Positions 17,816 to 24,666 of a stretch of 64,000 nt of DNA are shown piece after piece. Under the pieces are notes generated by a model that saw only the letters and a list, made by a program, of their open reading frames with translations, was not told where the DNA came from and made no database searches. The stretch's first letter is position 1. The number at the start of each line of letters is the position of its first letter. The stretch is taken from the NCBI RefSeq assembly GCF_025790165.1, contig NZ_CP094970.1:1426001-1490000 (forward strand), read 5' to 3'. This DNA is from Solicola gregarius. GTDB lineage: Bacteria > Actinomycetota > Actinomycetes > Propionibacteriales > Nocardioidaceae. Both the position numbers and the translations under genes were made by a program.

Positions 17816-18695
17816 GGCTTCGCGGATCGACCTGGAGTCGCTACGCCTGATCGTGGCGATCGACCGACACCACAGCCTCGGCGCGGCCGCGCGCGAGCTG
17901 GGTATCAGCCAACCCGCGGCGAGCGCCCGGCTACGGTCTGTCGAGTCCGGTTACGGACTCTCGCTGGTGTCGCGATCGACCCGCGGTTCGAACCTGACCG
18001 AAGACGGTCAGGCGGTGTGCTCGTGGGCGGAGAACGTGCTCCGCGAGGTCGACACGCTCCAGGCCGGGGTCGCCGCCCTCAGCGAGCAGCGCAAGGGCGG
18101 CCTGGAGATCGCGGCCAGCCTGACGATCGCCGAGTACTTCCTGCCCCGCTGGCTCGGCGAGATGCAGCGCACCAGGCCCGACGTGCACACGGCGCTTCGG
18201 GTGATGAACAGCGCGGAGGTCGAGGCGCAGGTCCGCCGGCGCGACGTACAGCTCGGATTCACCGAGAGCCCCGAGCGCCCGCGCGGGCTGTCGACCCGCC
18301 GGGTCGGTAGTGACCGACTCGCGGTCGTCGTCGCCGCGCGCCACGAGTGGGCGCGGCGCGTGTACGCTCCGACGGCCGACGAACTCGCGCAGACCCCGCT
18401 GGTACTCCGCGAGGCGGGCAGTGGCACACGCGAGACGTTCGACCGCGCACTCGGCACCGAGCCCCGGATCGCGCTCGAGGCGAGCTCGACGAGCGCCTTG
18501 GTCGGCGCGGCCGTCAACGGTGTCGGACCCGCCGTCGTTTCGGAGGTCGCCGTACGCTCACACCTCGACGCCGGCGTACTCGTGGAGGTCACGACGCAGC
18601 TCGACCTGCGCCGGCCGCTGTTCGCGATCTGGCGCGCCGACGAGACGCTGCGCTCCCCGGCCACCGACCTGGTCGCCATCGCCGCCCAGCGCTGA
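17814..18695 (+). CDS. LysR-family regulator, probably of yeiH
   Basis: This 293-aa LysR-type transcription factor has an N-terminal winged HTH (LESLRLIVAIDRHHSLGAAA, ELGISQPAASARLRSVE), a linker helix, and a periplasmic-binding-protein-like effector domain from about residue 90. The effector domain sequence (GLEIAASLTIAEYFLPRWLG, LVLREAGSGTRETFDRAL) is of the CysB/CysR-like kind seen with YeiH genes. The effector may be a sulfur metabolite, by analogy only. The ATG start overlaps its candidate operator. Its stop lies in the left arm of an inverted repeat shared with the convergent YbjN gene. Confidence 0.87.
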   Translation: MASRIDLESLRLIVAIDRHHSLGAAARELGISQPAASARLRSVESGYGLSLVSRSTRGSNLTEDGQAVCSWAENVLREVDTLQAGVAALSEQRKGGLEIAASLTIAEYFLPRWLGEMQRTRPDVHTALRVMNSAEVEAQVRRRDVQLGFTESPERPRGLSTRRVGSDRLAVVVAARHEWARRVYAPTADELAQTPLVLREAGSGTRETFDRALGTEPRIALEASSTSALVGAAVNGVGPAVVSEVAVRSHLDAGVLVEVTTQLDLRRPLFAIWRADETLRSPATDLVAIAAQR

Positions 18696-18773
18696 GTCGT
18701 CGCTCCCGCACCGCCGAGTAGTCACTCGTGCGGCCAACTCTGACGACTCGGCGCATCAACTCCGACGACTCAG
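18692..18773. terminator. Inverted repeat spanning both stops of convergent genes
   Basis: The perfect 11-bp outer arms CTGAGTCGTCG (18692-18702) and CGACGACTCAG (18763-18773) contain the stop codons of both genes. Inside, CCGCAC/GTGCGG (18706-18711, 18728-18733) and GCCGAGT/ACTCGGC (18713-18719, 18746-18752) allow alternative hairpins, and GACGACTC is repeated at 18742 and 18764. Confidence 0.65.
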
Positions 18774-19270
18774 GATTCGGGGGCGGGATCGCGCTCGAGC
18801 CAGCCGCGGAACGCGTCGAGGTTGCGGGTCGACTCTCCACGGGCGATCCGCCACTGCCACTCCTTGCGGATCGAGCTGGCGAAGCCGAGCTCGAGAATCG
18901 TGTTGAACGACTCGTCGGCGTACGTCAGCACGGCACCGAGCACGCGATCGATCTCCTCGGGCGTGACGGCGTGCAACGGGAGCCGGCCGTCCAGATGGAT
19001 GTCGCCGTTGTGGTCGACCGCGAACGCAACCGCGTACAGCTTCAGGTTGCGTTCGAGCAGCCATCGGTAGACCGCCTCGTGGTTCTCGTCGGGCCGGCGC
19101 GCGACGAACGCGTGGATGCCGAGCGCCTGCTCGCCGACCTCGAGCCGGCACGCCGTCGTGAGCTTGCGCTCGCCGGGGAGCTCGACCTCGAAGACGCCGG
19201 CGTGATGCTCGGCGAACTCCAGGTCGGCGGCCTGCAGACTGCTGCGGATCGTGTCGGCGACCGTGCTCAC
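18770..19270 (-). CDS. YbjN domain protein
   Basis: This 166-aa cytoplasmic protein of the YbjN fold is related to type III secretion chaperones. Recognisable parts are [60 protein letters not shown] and [20 protein letters not shown]. It follows mshA with a GTGA overlap, exactly as Rv0487 follows mshA in M. tuberculosis. A chaperone-like or regulatory role is supposed, and a functional link to mycothiol is suggested only by the conserved linkage. Confidence 0.85.
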   Translation of the reverse strand: MSTVADTIRSSLQAADLEFAEHHAGVFEVELPGERKLTTACRLEVGEQALGIHAFVARRPDENHEAVYRWLLERNLKLYAVAFAVDHNGDIHLDGRLPLHAVTPEEIDRVLGAVLTYADESFNTILELGFASSIRKEWQWRIARGESTRNLDAFRGWLERDPAPES

Positions 19271-20556
19271 GACGCAACCTCCGATTGACGCTGACGCCGC
19301 CCGATCGCGGCGCGGTAGACCTCGACGGTACGCCCCGCCGTCTCCCGCCAGCCGAAACCGGCCGCATGGCGTATCGCCACGCGGCCGTACGCCGAGCGCA
19401 GCCGTTCGTCGCGCAGCAGCGGCGCGATGGCAGCGGCGTAATCGGCCGGGTCGTGCGAGGCGACCAGCGTCCCGCTCTCGCCGTCACGGACAGCGGTCGC
19501 GAGCCCGCCGACGTCGGCCGCGACCACCGGGGTGCCGCATGCCTGCGCCTCCAGTGCCACCAGTCCGAACGACTCGTTGTACGACGGCACGCAGACGACC
19601 GACGCCGCGGCGTACCAGCGCGCGAGCGTCGCTCGGTCGACCGGCGGTACGAAGCGGACGGCGTCGCCGATGCCCAGCTCGGCGGCGAGGTCGACGAGCG
19701 CCGTCGGGCGCTCCAGACCCGAGCCAGACGGGCCGCCGACGACCGCGACGACCAGCGACTCGCGAAGGTCGGGGTCTCGCCGCAGCAGCGCGGCCGCACG
19801 CAGCAGCACGTCGGGCGCCTTGAGCGGCTGGATCCGGCCGACGAACAGGAGTACGTCGGCGTCCGCGTCGATGCCGAGCGAGGTACGCGCCGCCGCCGCA
19901 TCGGCGGGCCGGAACGTCGCGAGGTCGACGCCCGGATGCACGACCGCGACCCGCTCCGGCCGTGCCCCGTAGTGTCCGACGAGCTCGGCCGCCTCGTCGG
20001 AGGTGTTGGCGATCAGCCGGTCCGCGATGTCGACGATCTGCTGCTCGCCGGCGATCCTCCCGGACGGCTCGGGAGTGTCACCCGCGGCGAGGGAGGCGTT
20101 CTTCACCCTGGCCATCGTGTGCATCGAATGCACGAGTGGCACGTTCCAACGGTCGCGCGCGACGAGTCCGACCTGTCCGGACAGCCAGTAGTGCGAGTGG
20201 ATCAGGTCGTACCGACCCGGACGCTCCTCGGCTTCGGCGCGCAGCACATCGCGTACGAACCCGCACAGCTGCGAGGGGAGATCCGCCTTCGTCAGTTGCT
20301 CGAACGGGCCGGCCGCGACCGCGTGCAGCTGTACGCCGTCGGCGACGGAGGTCACCGGCGGCAGCTCAGAAGAGGTGGCCCGGGTGAATATGTCGACCTC
20401 GATGCCGAGGTCGGCGAGTCGACGGGACAGCTCGAGCACGTAGACATTCATGCCACCGGCGTCGCCCGTGCCCGGCCGATCGGTCGGAGACGTGTGCGCC
20501 GAGAGCATCGCCACCCGATGGATGACGCCGCCCGGACCCCCGAGAACATCACCCAC
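19267..20556 (-). CDS. mshA: D-inositol-3-phosphate glycosyltransferase (mycothiol synthesis)
   Basis: MshA joins UDP-GlcNAc to 1D-inositol 3-phosphate, the first step of mycothiol synthesis. The 429-aa GT4 enzyme shows the N-terminal [20 protein letters not shown], the acceptor-domain [10 protein letters not shown] and [11 protein letters not shown], and the donor-domain [23 protein letters not shown] and [20 protein letters not shown] (EX7E). The GTG at 20554-20556 is chosen because AGGAGG lies 8 nt upstream; the GTG at 20563-20565 would overlap that ribosome site. It is translationally coupled to the YbjN gene. Presence of MshA identifies an actinobacterium. Confidence 0.94.
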   Translation of the reverse strand: MGDVLGGPGGVIHRVAMLSAHTSPTDRPGTGDAGGMNVYVLELSRRLADLGIEVDIFTRATSSELPPVTSVADGVQLHAVAAGPFEQLTKADLPSQLCGFVRDVLRAEAEERPGRYDLIHSHYWLSGQVGLVARDRWNVPLVHSMHTMARVKNASLAAGDTPEPSGRIAGEQQIVDIADRLIANTSDEAAELVGHYGARPERVAVVHPGVDLATFRPADAAAARTSLGIDADADVLLFVGRIQPLKAPDVLLRAAALLRRDPDLRESLVVAVVGGPSGSGLERPTALVDLAAELGIGDAVRFVPPVDRATLARWYAAASVVCVPSYNESFGLVALEAQACGTPVVAADVGGLATAVRDGESGTLVASHDPADYAAAIAPLLRDERLRSAYGRVAIRHAAGFGWRETAGRTVEVYRAAIGRRQRQSEVAS

Positions 20557-20662
20557 GTACGACACCTCCTACGGCACAACCTGCCCGGGCAGTGCCGTAT
20601 TCCGACGGTCGCACAGGTACGCCCGGCCCACACCGGCGTCCACGTTGTGGGACGCGCCGGGG

Positions 20663-21916
20663 TCAGCCGCGCGCAGCGTCGGCCAGCATCCGGTGTACGC
20701 GGCGGGCGACGATCTGCACCTGATCGGCGCGCAGCGTCACGACCGCGATGCCGAGGGTGTCTCCCCCGCCGGCGACCTCGATCCGCGGCCGTCCGTCGCG
20801 CAGCCGCTCGATCACCTCGTCGGGGCTGATCTGCACGGTGTCCTGGTCCCACGTCACCTCGAGGCCCGGAAACTCGTTGGCGGGGCCCGGGGGTACGACC
20901 ATCTCCGCCTCGACGGTCGGCACCCGGCGTACCGCCCGAGCTATCCGCTCGGTGCGGTCGACCCAGTCGTCCCACTCCCGGTCGTGGTCACGCTCGAGGT
21001 ACGACTTGATGGCGGCGTACATCCCGAAGATCTCTTCCTTGTTGACCTTCATCGTCCGCCCGATCGGCGCCTCGTACGGGCTGAAGTTGAGCTTCGCGGC
21101 CTCGATCAGGTCGCGGCGCCCGAGCAGGATTCCCGCGCTCTGTGGTCCGCGGATGATCTTGCCGCCCGAGAAGGTCACCAGGTCGAAGCCCATCCGCTGG
21201 TACTCGAACAGCCGCTCCATCGGAGGTACGTCGGCGGCGGCATCGATGAACGTCGGGATCTTGTGTCGCTTCGCGATCTCCACGAACTGCTCCCTGGAGA
21301 CGGAGTCCGGCGTGCCGTACCAGGACGAGGCGGCGTTGAAGAACAACCCCATGACCGTCTTGTCGTTGATGGCGCGCTCCATCTCGCGCGGGCCCTCGAC
21401 CTCGACGAAGTCGACACCGGCCATGCGTACGTTCTGGTCGAAGACGTAGCGGTGCGACTTCTGGATCACCACCTCACGCCGCGGACCGGGCAGGAACGGC
21501 AGCGCCTTGATCTTCTCCTCATCCGTTCCGGTCAGTACGGCGGCCGTGCCTATCGCGAGCGCGCTCGCGGCGCCGGCGGTGACCATGGCCGCCTCGCAGT
21601 CGAGCAGTTCCGCGAGCTTGGCGCCGACGGCGTCCTGCAGTTCGTACATGTTCACGAACTCGTGCGAGGTCGCGCGGATGGCATCGACGACCTCGGGGAG
21701 CATCAGGTTTCCCGACAGGTACGTCATCGTGCCGCGGGCATTGATCAGCGGCTCGATCCCGACCTCCGCGAACAGGTCACGCCCGCCGAGAGCGCCCGCA
21801 TGCGGCGCGGCTGTCGCCTCTGCCGCGGAGGCACTCAGCATGCCCGCGGCCGGTACTGCTGCCGCGATCGGCAGCGCTCCCATGGTCTTGATTACCTGAC
21901 GCCTGTTCGCCGTCAT
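20663..21916 (-). CDS. Tat-exported PLP-dependent SelA-like enzyme
   Basis: This 417-aa fold-type I PLP protein is related to SelA and the D-glucosaminate-6-phosphate ammonia-lyase group. The N-terminus MTANRRQVIKTMG followed by a hydrophobic stretch and ASAAEA reads as a twin-arginine signal, so the folded enzyme is likely exported, which is rare for PLP enzymes. Features include EPLINARGTMTYLSGNLMLP, ELLDCEAAMVTAGAASALAIG, FIDAAAD (D225) and the Schiff-base lysine in SGGKIIRGPQSAGILLG (K253). It starts at an ATG 8 nt after AAGGGG. It diverges from a LysR gene across 267 nt. It may act on an amino sugar or amino acid in the envelope, but the substrate is unknown; no selenium-system genes are nearby. 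Confidence 0.8.
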   Translation of the reverse strand: MTANRRQVIKTMGALPIAAAVPAAGMLSASAAEATAAPHAGALGGRDLFAEVGIEPLINARGTMTYLSGNLMLPEVVDAIRATSHEFVNMYELQDAVGAKLAELLDCEAAMVTAGAASALAIGTAAVLTGTDEEKIKALPFLPGPRREVVIQKSHRYVFDQNVRMAGVDFVEVEGPREMERAINDKTVMGLFFNAASSWYGTPDSVSREQFVEIAKRHKIPTFIDAAADVPPMERLFEYQRMGFDLVTFSGGKIIRGPQSAGILLGRRDLIEAAKLNFSPYEAPIGRTMKVNKEEIFGMYAAIKSYLERDHDREWDDWVDRTERIARAVRRVPTVEAEMVVPPGPANEFPGLEVTWDQDTVQISPDEVIERLRDGRPRIEVAGGGDTLGIAVVTLRADQVQIVARRVHRMLADAARG

Positions 21917-22068
21917 CACCGCCCCTTTCCGCCGAGGAGAAGGTGGCATTGCCCGCCCCGAAAACAATCCCTGAACGCCGCGCTTCTCCGCCGGAACCGT
22001 CTTCGTCCTGCGCGAGTGAAACGTAATCTACGCAGCACGCCGACGGCTGTTAAGCGCCTCTCTCGGAT

Positions 22069-22076
22069 ATAGCTAT
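22069..22076. promoter_or_regulatory. Small palindrome, candidate operator in divergent gap
   Basis: ATAGCTAT is a perfect 8-nt palindrome in a locally AT-richer stretch (about 22062-22078) of the 267-nt gap between the SelA-like gene and its LysR neighbour. It is the only obvious dyad there; the rest of the gap shows no gene. Confidence 0.3.
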
Positions 22077-22183
22077 CAGGGTCGCTGATGCTCGAGGGCG
22101 CCCGCCGGAGCGCGTACGCACGATCGCGGACCATAGACTCGGGCCGCTACGCCTGCCGCGAGACGAGACCGGAGGTATGTCGG

Positions 22184-23116
22184 GTGCTGACTCCGGATGT
22201 CCGGCTGGAATGGCTTGTCTCATTCCTCGCGGTCGTCGACACCGGGAGCTTCGTCGCGGCCGCCGAGGCGACCCACCGATCGCAGCCCCGCGTGAGCCTG
22301 CACGTGGCCTCACTCGAACGCGCCGCCGGGCTGGTGATCTTCGACCGTCGTCGGCGGCCCGTCGAGCTCACCGACGCCGGGCGCAGCTTGGTCGAGCATG
22401 CCCGGGCCATCCTGCAGCAGCTGGACGCCGCCGAGTCCGCGATGTCCGCGTGGCGCGGGGGTACGCGCGGCCTGGTACATCTCGGCGCGCACCCGAGCGC
22501 CAGCGCGGGGTTCGTACCCGCCCTGCTCACTGCGGTCGAGCGCACGGCCCCCGATATCGAGGTGTCCCTGGTCGAGCGGTCGACGCTCGAGATGGACGAG
22601 TCGCTGCGCTCCGGCCAGGTCGACCTCTACCTGCGGCCGATGACACCGCCGCCGCGCCTGTCGCTGGTGGAGTCGCGGCCGCTGTGGCGGGAGCCGCTCG
22701 TCGTGGTCCTTCCCGAGCACCACCCGCTCGCCACCGCGCCCGAGCCGCTCGCGGTCGCGGACGTCGCCGCGTACCCGCTGATCTCGATCGGGCGCCTCGA
22801 CCACTCGGAGACGGCGTCCTTCGAGCCGTACGAGCTGTTTCGTTCGGCCGGGTACGAGCTGGAGCCGGTGCAGGCGACGAACCAACCCGACTCGCTGGTC
22901 GCGATGGTGCGCGCGGGCCTCGGCCTCGGCGTCACCAACGCGTTGGCCGCCAGGATCGCGAACACCGACGGCGTACGCATCCGGCGGCTCGGCGGCACGC
23001 ACGAGCGGGTCGTCGCGGTGTGCTGGAACGGCGGACGTGCGCTGTCGCCGGCGGCGAAGGGCCTGTTCGCGATGATCGTCGCCGCACCACCGCCGCCGGG
23101 TACGCGAGCCGCGTAG
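22184..23116 (+). CDS. LysR-family transcription regulator
   Basis: This 310-aa LTTR has an HTH at residues ~5-65 (WLVSFLAVVDTGSFVAAAEA, QPRVSLHVASLERAAG) and an effector domain from ~95 (LVHLGAHPSASAGFVPALL, QVDLYLRP, VVVLPEHHPLA, AMVRAGLGLGVTNALAARI). The GTG start at 22184 has GGAGGT exactly 7 nt upstream, so the upstream in-frame codons are excluded. It is divergent from the Tat-exported SelA-like gene, which is the likely target. It ends 17 nt before the convergent GNAT gene, and no hairpin is seen there. Confidence 0.88.
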   Translation: MLTPDVRLEWLVSFLAVVDTGSFVAAAEATHRSQPRVSLHVASLERAAGLVIFDRRRRPVELTDAGRSLVEHARAILQQLDAAESAMSAWRGGTRGLVHLGAHPSASAGFVPALLTAVERTAPDIEVSLVERSTLEMDESLRSGQVDLYLRPMTPPPRLSLVESRPLWREPLVVVLPEHHPLATAPEPLAVADVAAYPLISIGRLDHSETASFEPYELFRSAGYELEPVQATNQPDSLVAMVRAGLGLGVTNALAARIANTDGVRIRRLGGTHERVVAVCWNGGRALSPAAKGLFAMIVAAPPPPGTRAA

Positions 23117-23133
23117 CACCGGGACAGCCGATA

Positions 23134-23577
23134 TCAGAGCGTCTTGGTGAAATGCACCCGCCGGTACTCGCCGAACTCGCCGCGGTGCGTTTCGACGTAC
23201 CCGTGCCGTGGGTAGTACGCGATGTTCTCGGTCATCGCTTCGTTGGTGTAGAGGCGCACCTCGGCATATCCGAGGTCGCGGGCATGCTCGTCGGCGAACG
23301 CGAGCAGCCGACCGCCGACGCCCTGACCCTGCGCGTCGGGCGAAACCGCGACGTTGTCCAACAACAGGTGCCCCTCCTCCGGCAGCAGGACGATCAGTCC
23401 GACGATCGCGTGGTCACGCGCGGCGACCCATACGGAACCCTGCTCGACCAGCTGCGTGTAGTCGGCCAGCATCGGCCACGGTTCGGTACCGATCCGCTCC
23501 ACATAGTGCGCGTACGCCGCTCGGGCCAGGTCGCGCAAGGCATCCGCCTCGCCCGCGACCGCGGGCCGGATCGTCAC
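23134..23577 (-). CDS. GNAT family N-acetyltransferase
   Basis: This 147-aa single-domain acetyltransferase shows IRPAVAGEADALRDLARAAY at the N-terminus, the strand-4/5 region GHLLLDNVAVSPDAQGQGVG with the Q/RxxGxG acetyl-CoA loop, and YTNEAMTENIAYYPRHGYVE. It transfers an acetyl group to an unknown amine. The GTG at 23575-23577 is the only start before the conserved first strand. It begins 7 nt after the stop of the neprosin-like gene, so the two may be co-transcribed, though no functional link is evident. Confidence 0.87.
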   Translation of the reverse strand: MTIRPAVAGEADALRDLARAAYAHYVERIGTEPWPMLADYTQLVEQGSVWVAARDHAIVGLIVLLPEEGHLLLDNVAVSPDAQGQGVGGRLLAFADEHARDLGYAEVRLYTNEAMTENIAYYPRHGYVETHRGEFGEYRRVHFTKTL

Positions 23578-23584
23578 GTGCGGC

Positions 23585-24457
23585 TCAGCACGGGCCCGGG
23601 CCGCCGTAGCGGAATGCCTTACCGCTCAGCCGCTTGAATCCGTACTGCCCACGAACCTCGCCCCACTTGGTGAAGTGCGCCGTGCTCTTCCCACGGGTCT
23701 TCATGTTCCACACTCGGGCACCCTTGTGCTTGCGCGCGAGCTTGCCGTTGCCCATGTCGATGCACCGGCCCTTGCCGCCGCTGTATGCGACCTCGCCGAA
23801 GACCTGCGCCCAGGAGATGCGTTCGAACTTGTTCTTCCATAGCCGGTCGGGATAGTAGCCGGAACGCTTGCCGTTGACGTAGAGATTCCACCGATTCTTG
23901 CGGTGCACCCAGCCGAGCCGGATCTTCGATCCCGGCTTGAGTTTCGCACCCGGCCTGATTCCCTTTCCGGCGCGTACGAATCCCTTGCATGCGAAGTTGT
24001 AACAGTGCGGGTTTCCCTTGAGACCCCACCAGAACACGAACAGACGTACCTTGCCGTCGTGGTTACCGCGCACCCAGCCGACTTCGATATACGACGGACG
24101 GTTCGGGTTACTGCCGGGTCGAGCGAGCGCGATCTCGGCAAGGCTGTGGTCGCCCTTTCGAACCTTGACGTCCTTGGGTTTGTGCACGGTGAACGACGCG
24201 AACAAGCCCGACGGATACTTCCCCTTGCGGTAGTACTGGCCGGCCGTCGCGTACTTGTAGCGCCAACGGGCCGAGTCGGATCGCAGCAGGTCGTGACGAG
24301 GCGGCTCGTGGCGCTGGTCGACCGAAGCCGGTGCGGGTGCAGTCGCCATGGTGGCGGGTGCAGCGTCGGCAGGGGCGAGCAGTGCCGAGCCCGACGACGA
24401 CAGGGCGAGTACCCCGCACACGGCGGGTGCGGCAATCCGAGTGGCGCGAGTCGACAT
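23585..24457 (-). CDS. Secreted neprosin-like protein (putative glutamic peptidase)
   Basis: The protein is 290 aa with a signal peptide (hydrophobic run to about residue 33). Residues ~70-228 follow the plan of the neprosin domain (plant DUF239, peptidase family G3): ASFTVHKPKDVKV, DHSLAEIAL, SYIEVGWVRGNHDGKVRLFVF, CYNFACKGFV (C152/C157, the conserved disulfide), RWNLYVNGKRSGYYPDRLW, QVFGEVAYSGG. The two glutamates expected to be catalytic are present: E125 in IEVGW and E222 in FGEV. A basic tail (residues ~230-290) follows. The plant propeptide is absent. I infer an extracellular prolyl-type or other glutamic endopeptidase; the assignment rests on pattern recognition. It is next to a large HTH/NB-ARC regulator. 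Confidence 0.68.
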   Translation of the reverse strand: MSTRATRIAAPAVCGVLALSSSGSALLAPADAAPATMATAPAPASVDQRHEPPRHDLLRSDSARWRYKYATAGQYYRKGKYPSGLFASFTVHKPKDVKVRKGDHSLAEIALARPGSNPNRPSYIEVGWVRGNHDGKVRLFVFWWGLKGNPHCYNFACKGFVRAGKGIRPGAKLKPGSKIRLGWVHRKNRWNLYVNGKRSGYYPDRLWKNKFERISWAQVFGEVAYSGGKGRCIDMGNGKLARKHKGARVWNMKTRGKSTAHFTKWGEVRGQYGFKRLSGKAFRYGGPGPC

Positions 24458-24528
24458 GGGCGCAAACTAACACGGCTACCGGCCATGCCCGCGCCGAACG
24501 AAGCGTCGATTACGCGACCGTAGGGAAG

Positions 24529-24552
24529 AAACTTCCGGTCAAACCTCCGGTC
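24529..24552. promoter_or_regulatory. Tandem 12-bp direct repeat upstream of the neprosin-like gene
   Basis: AAACTTCCGGTC (24529-24540) and AAACCTCCGGTC (24541-24552) are adjacent copies differing at one base, about 75-95 nt upstream of the gene's ATG. The surrounding sequence is AT-richer than average. It is a plausible activator-binding site. Confidence 0.45.
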
Positions 24553-24595
24553 ATTTCGCTGGTATTTCGAGCGGAGTCGGCTTCTAATAACTAGT

Positions 24596-24640
24596 GGAGT
24601 CCCGTTTGTGTCACGCGGGGGATGGCACCAACGGGACTCC
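24596..24640. terminator. Hairpin downstream of the HTH/NB-ARC gene
   Basis: Perfect 11-bp arms GGAGTCCCGTT (24596-24606) and AACGGGACTCC (24630-24640) enclose a 23-nt loop. It is 26 nt beyond the stop of the minus-strand regulator gene. Confidence 0.6.
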
Positions 24641-24666
24641 GCATGTGTAGACCACCTTCCGGCCGC

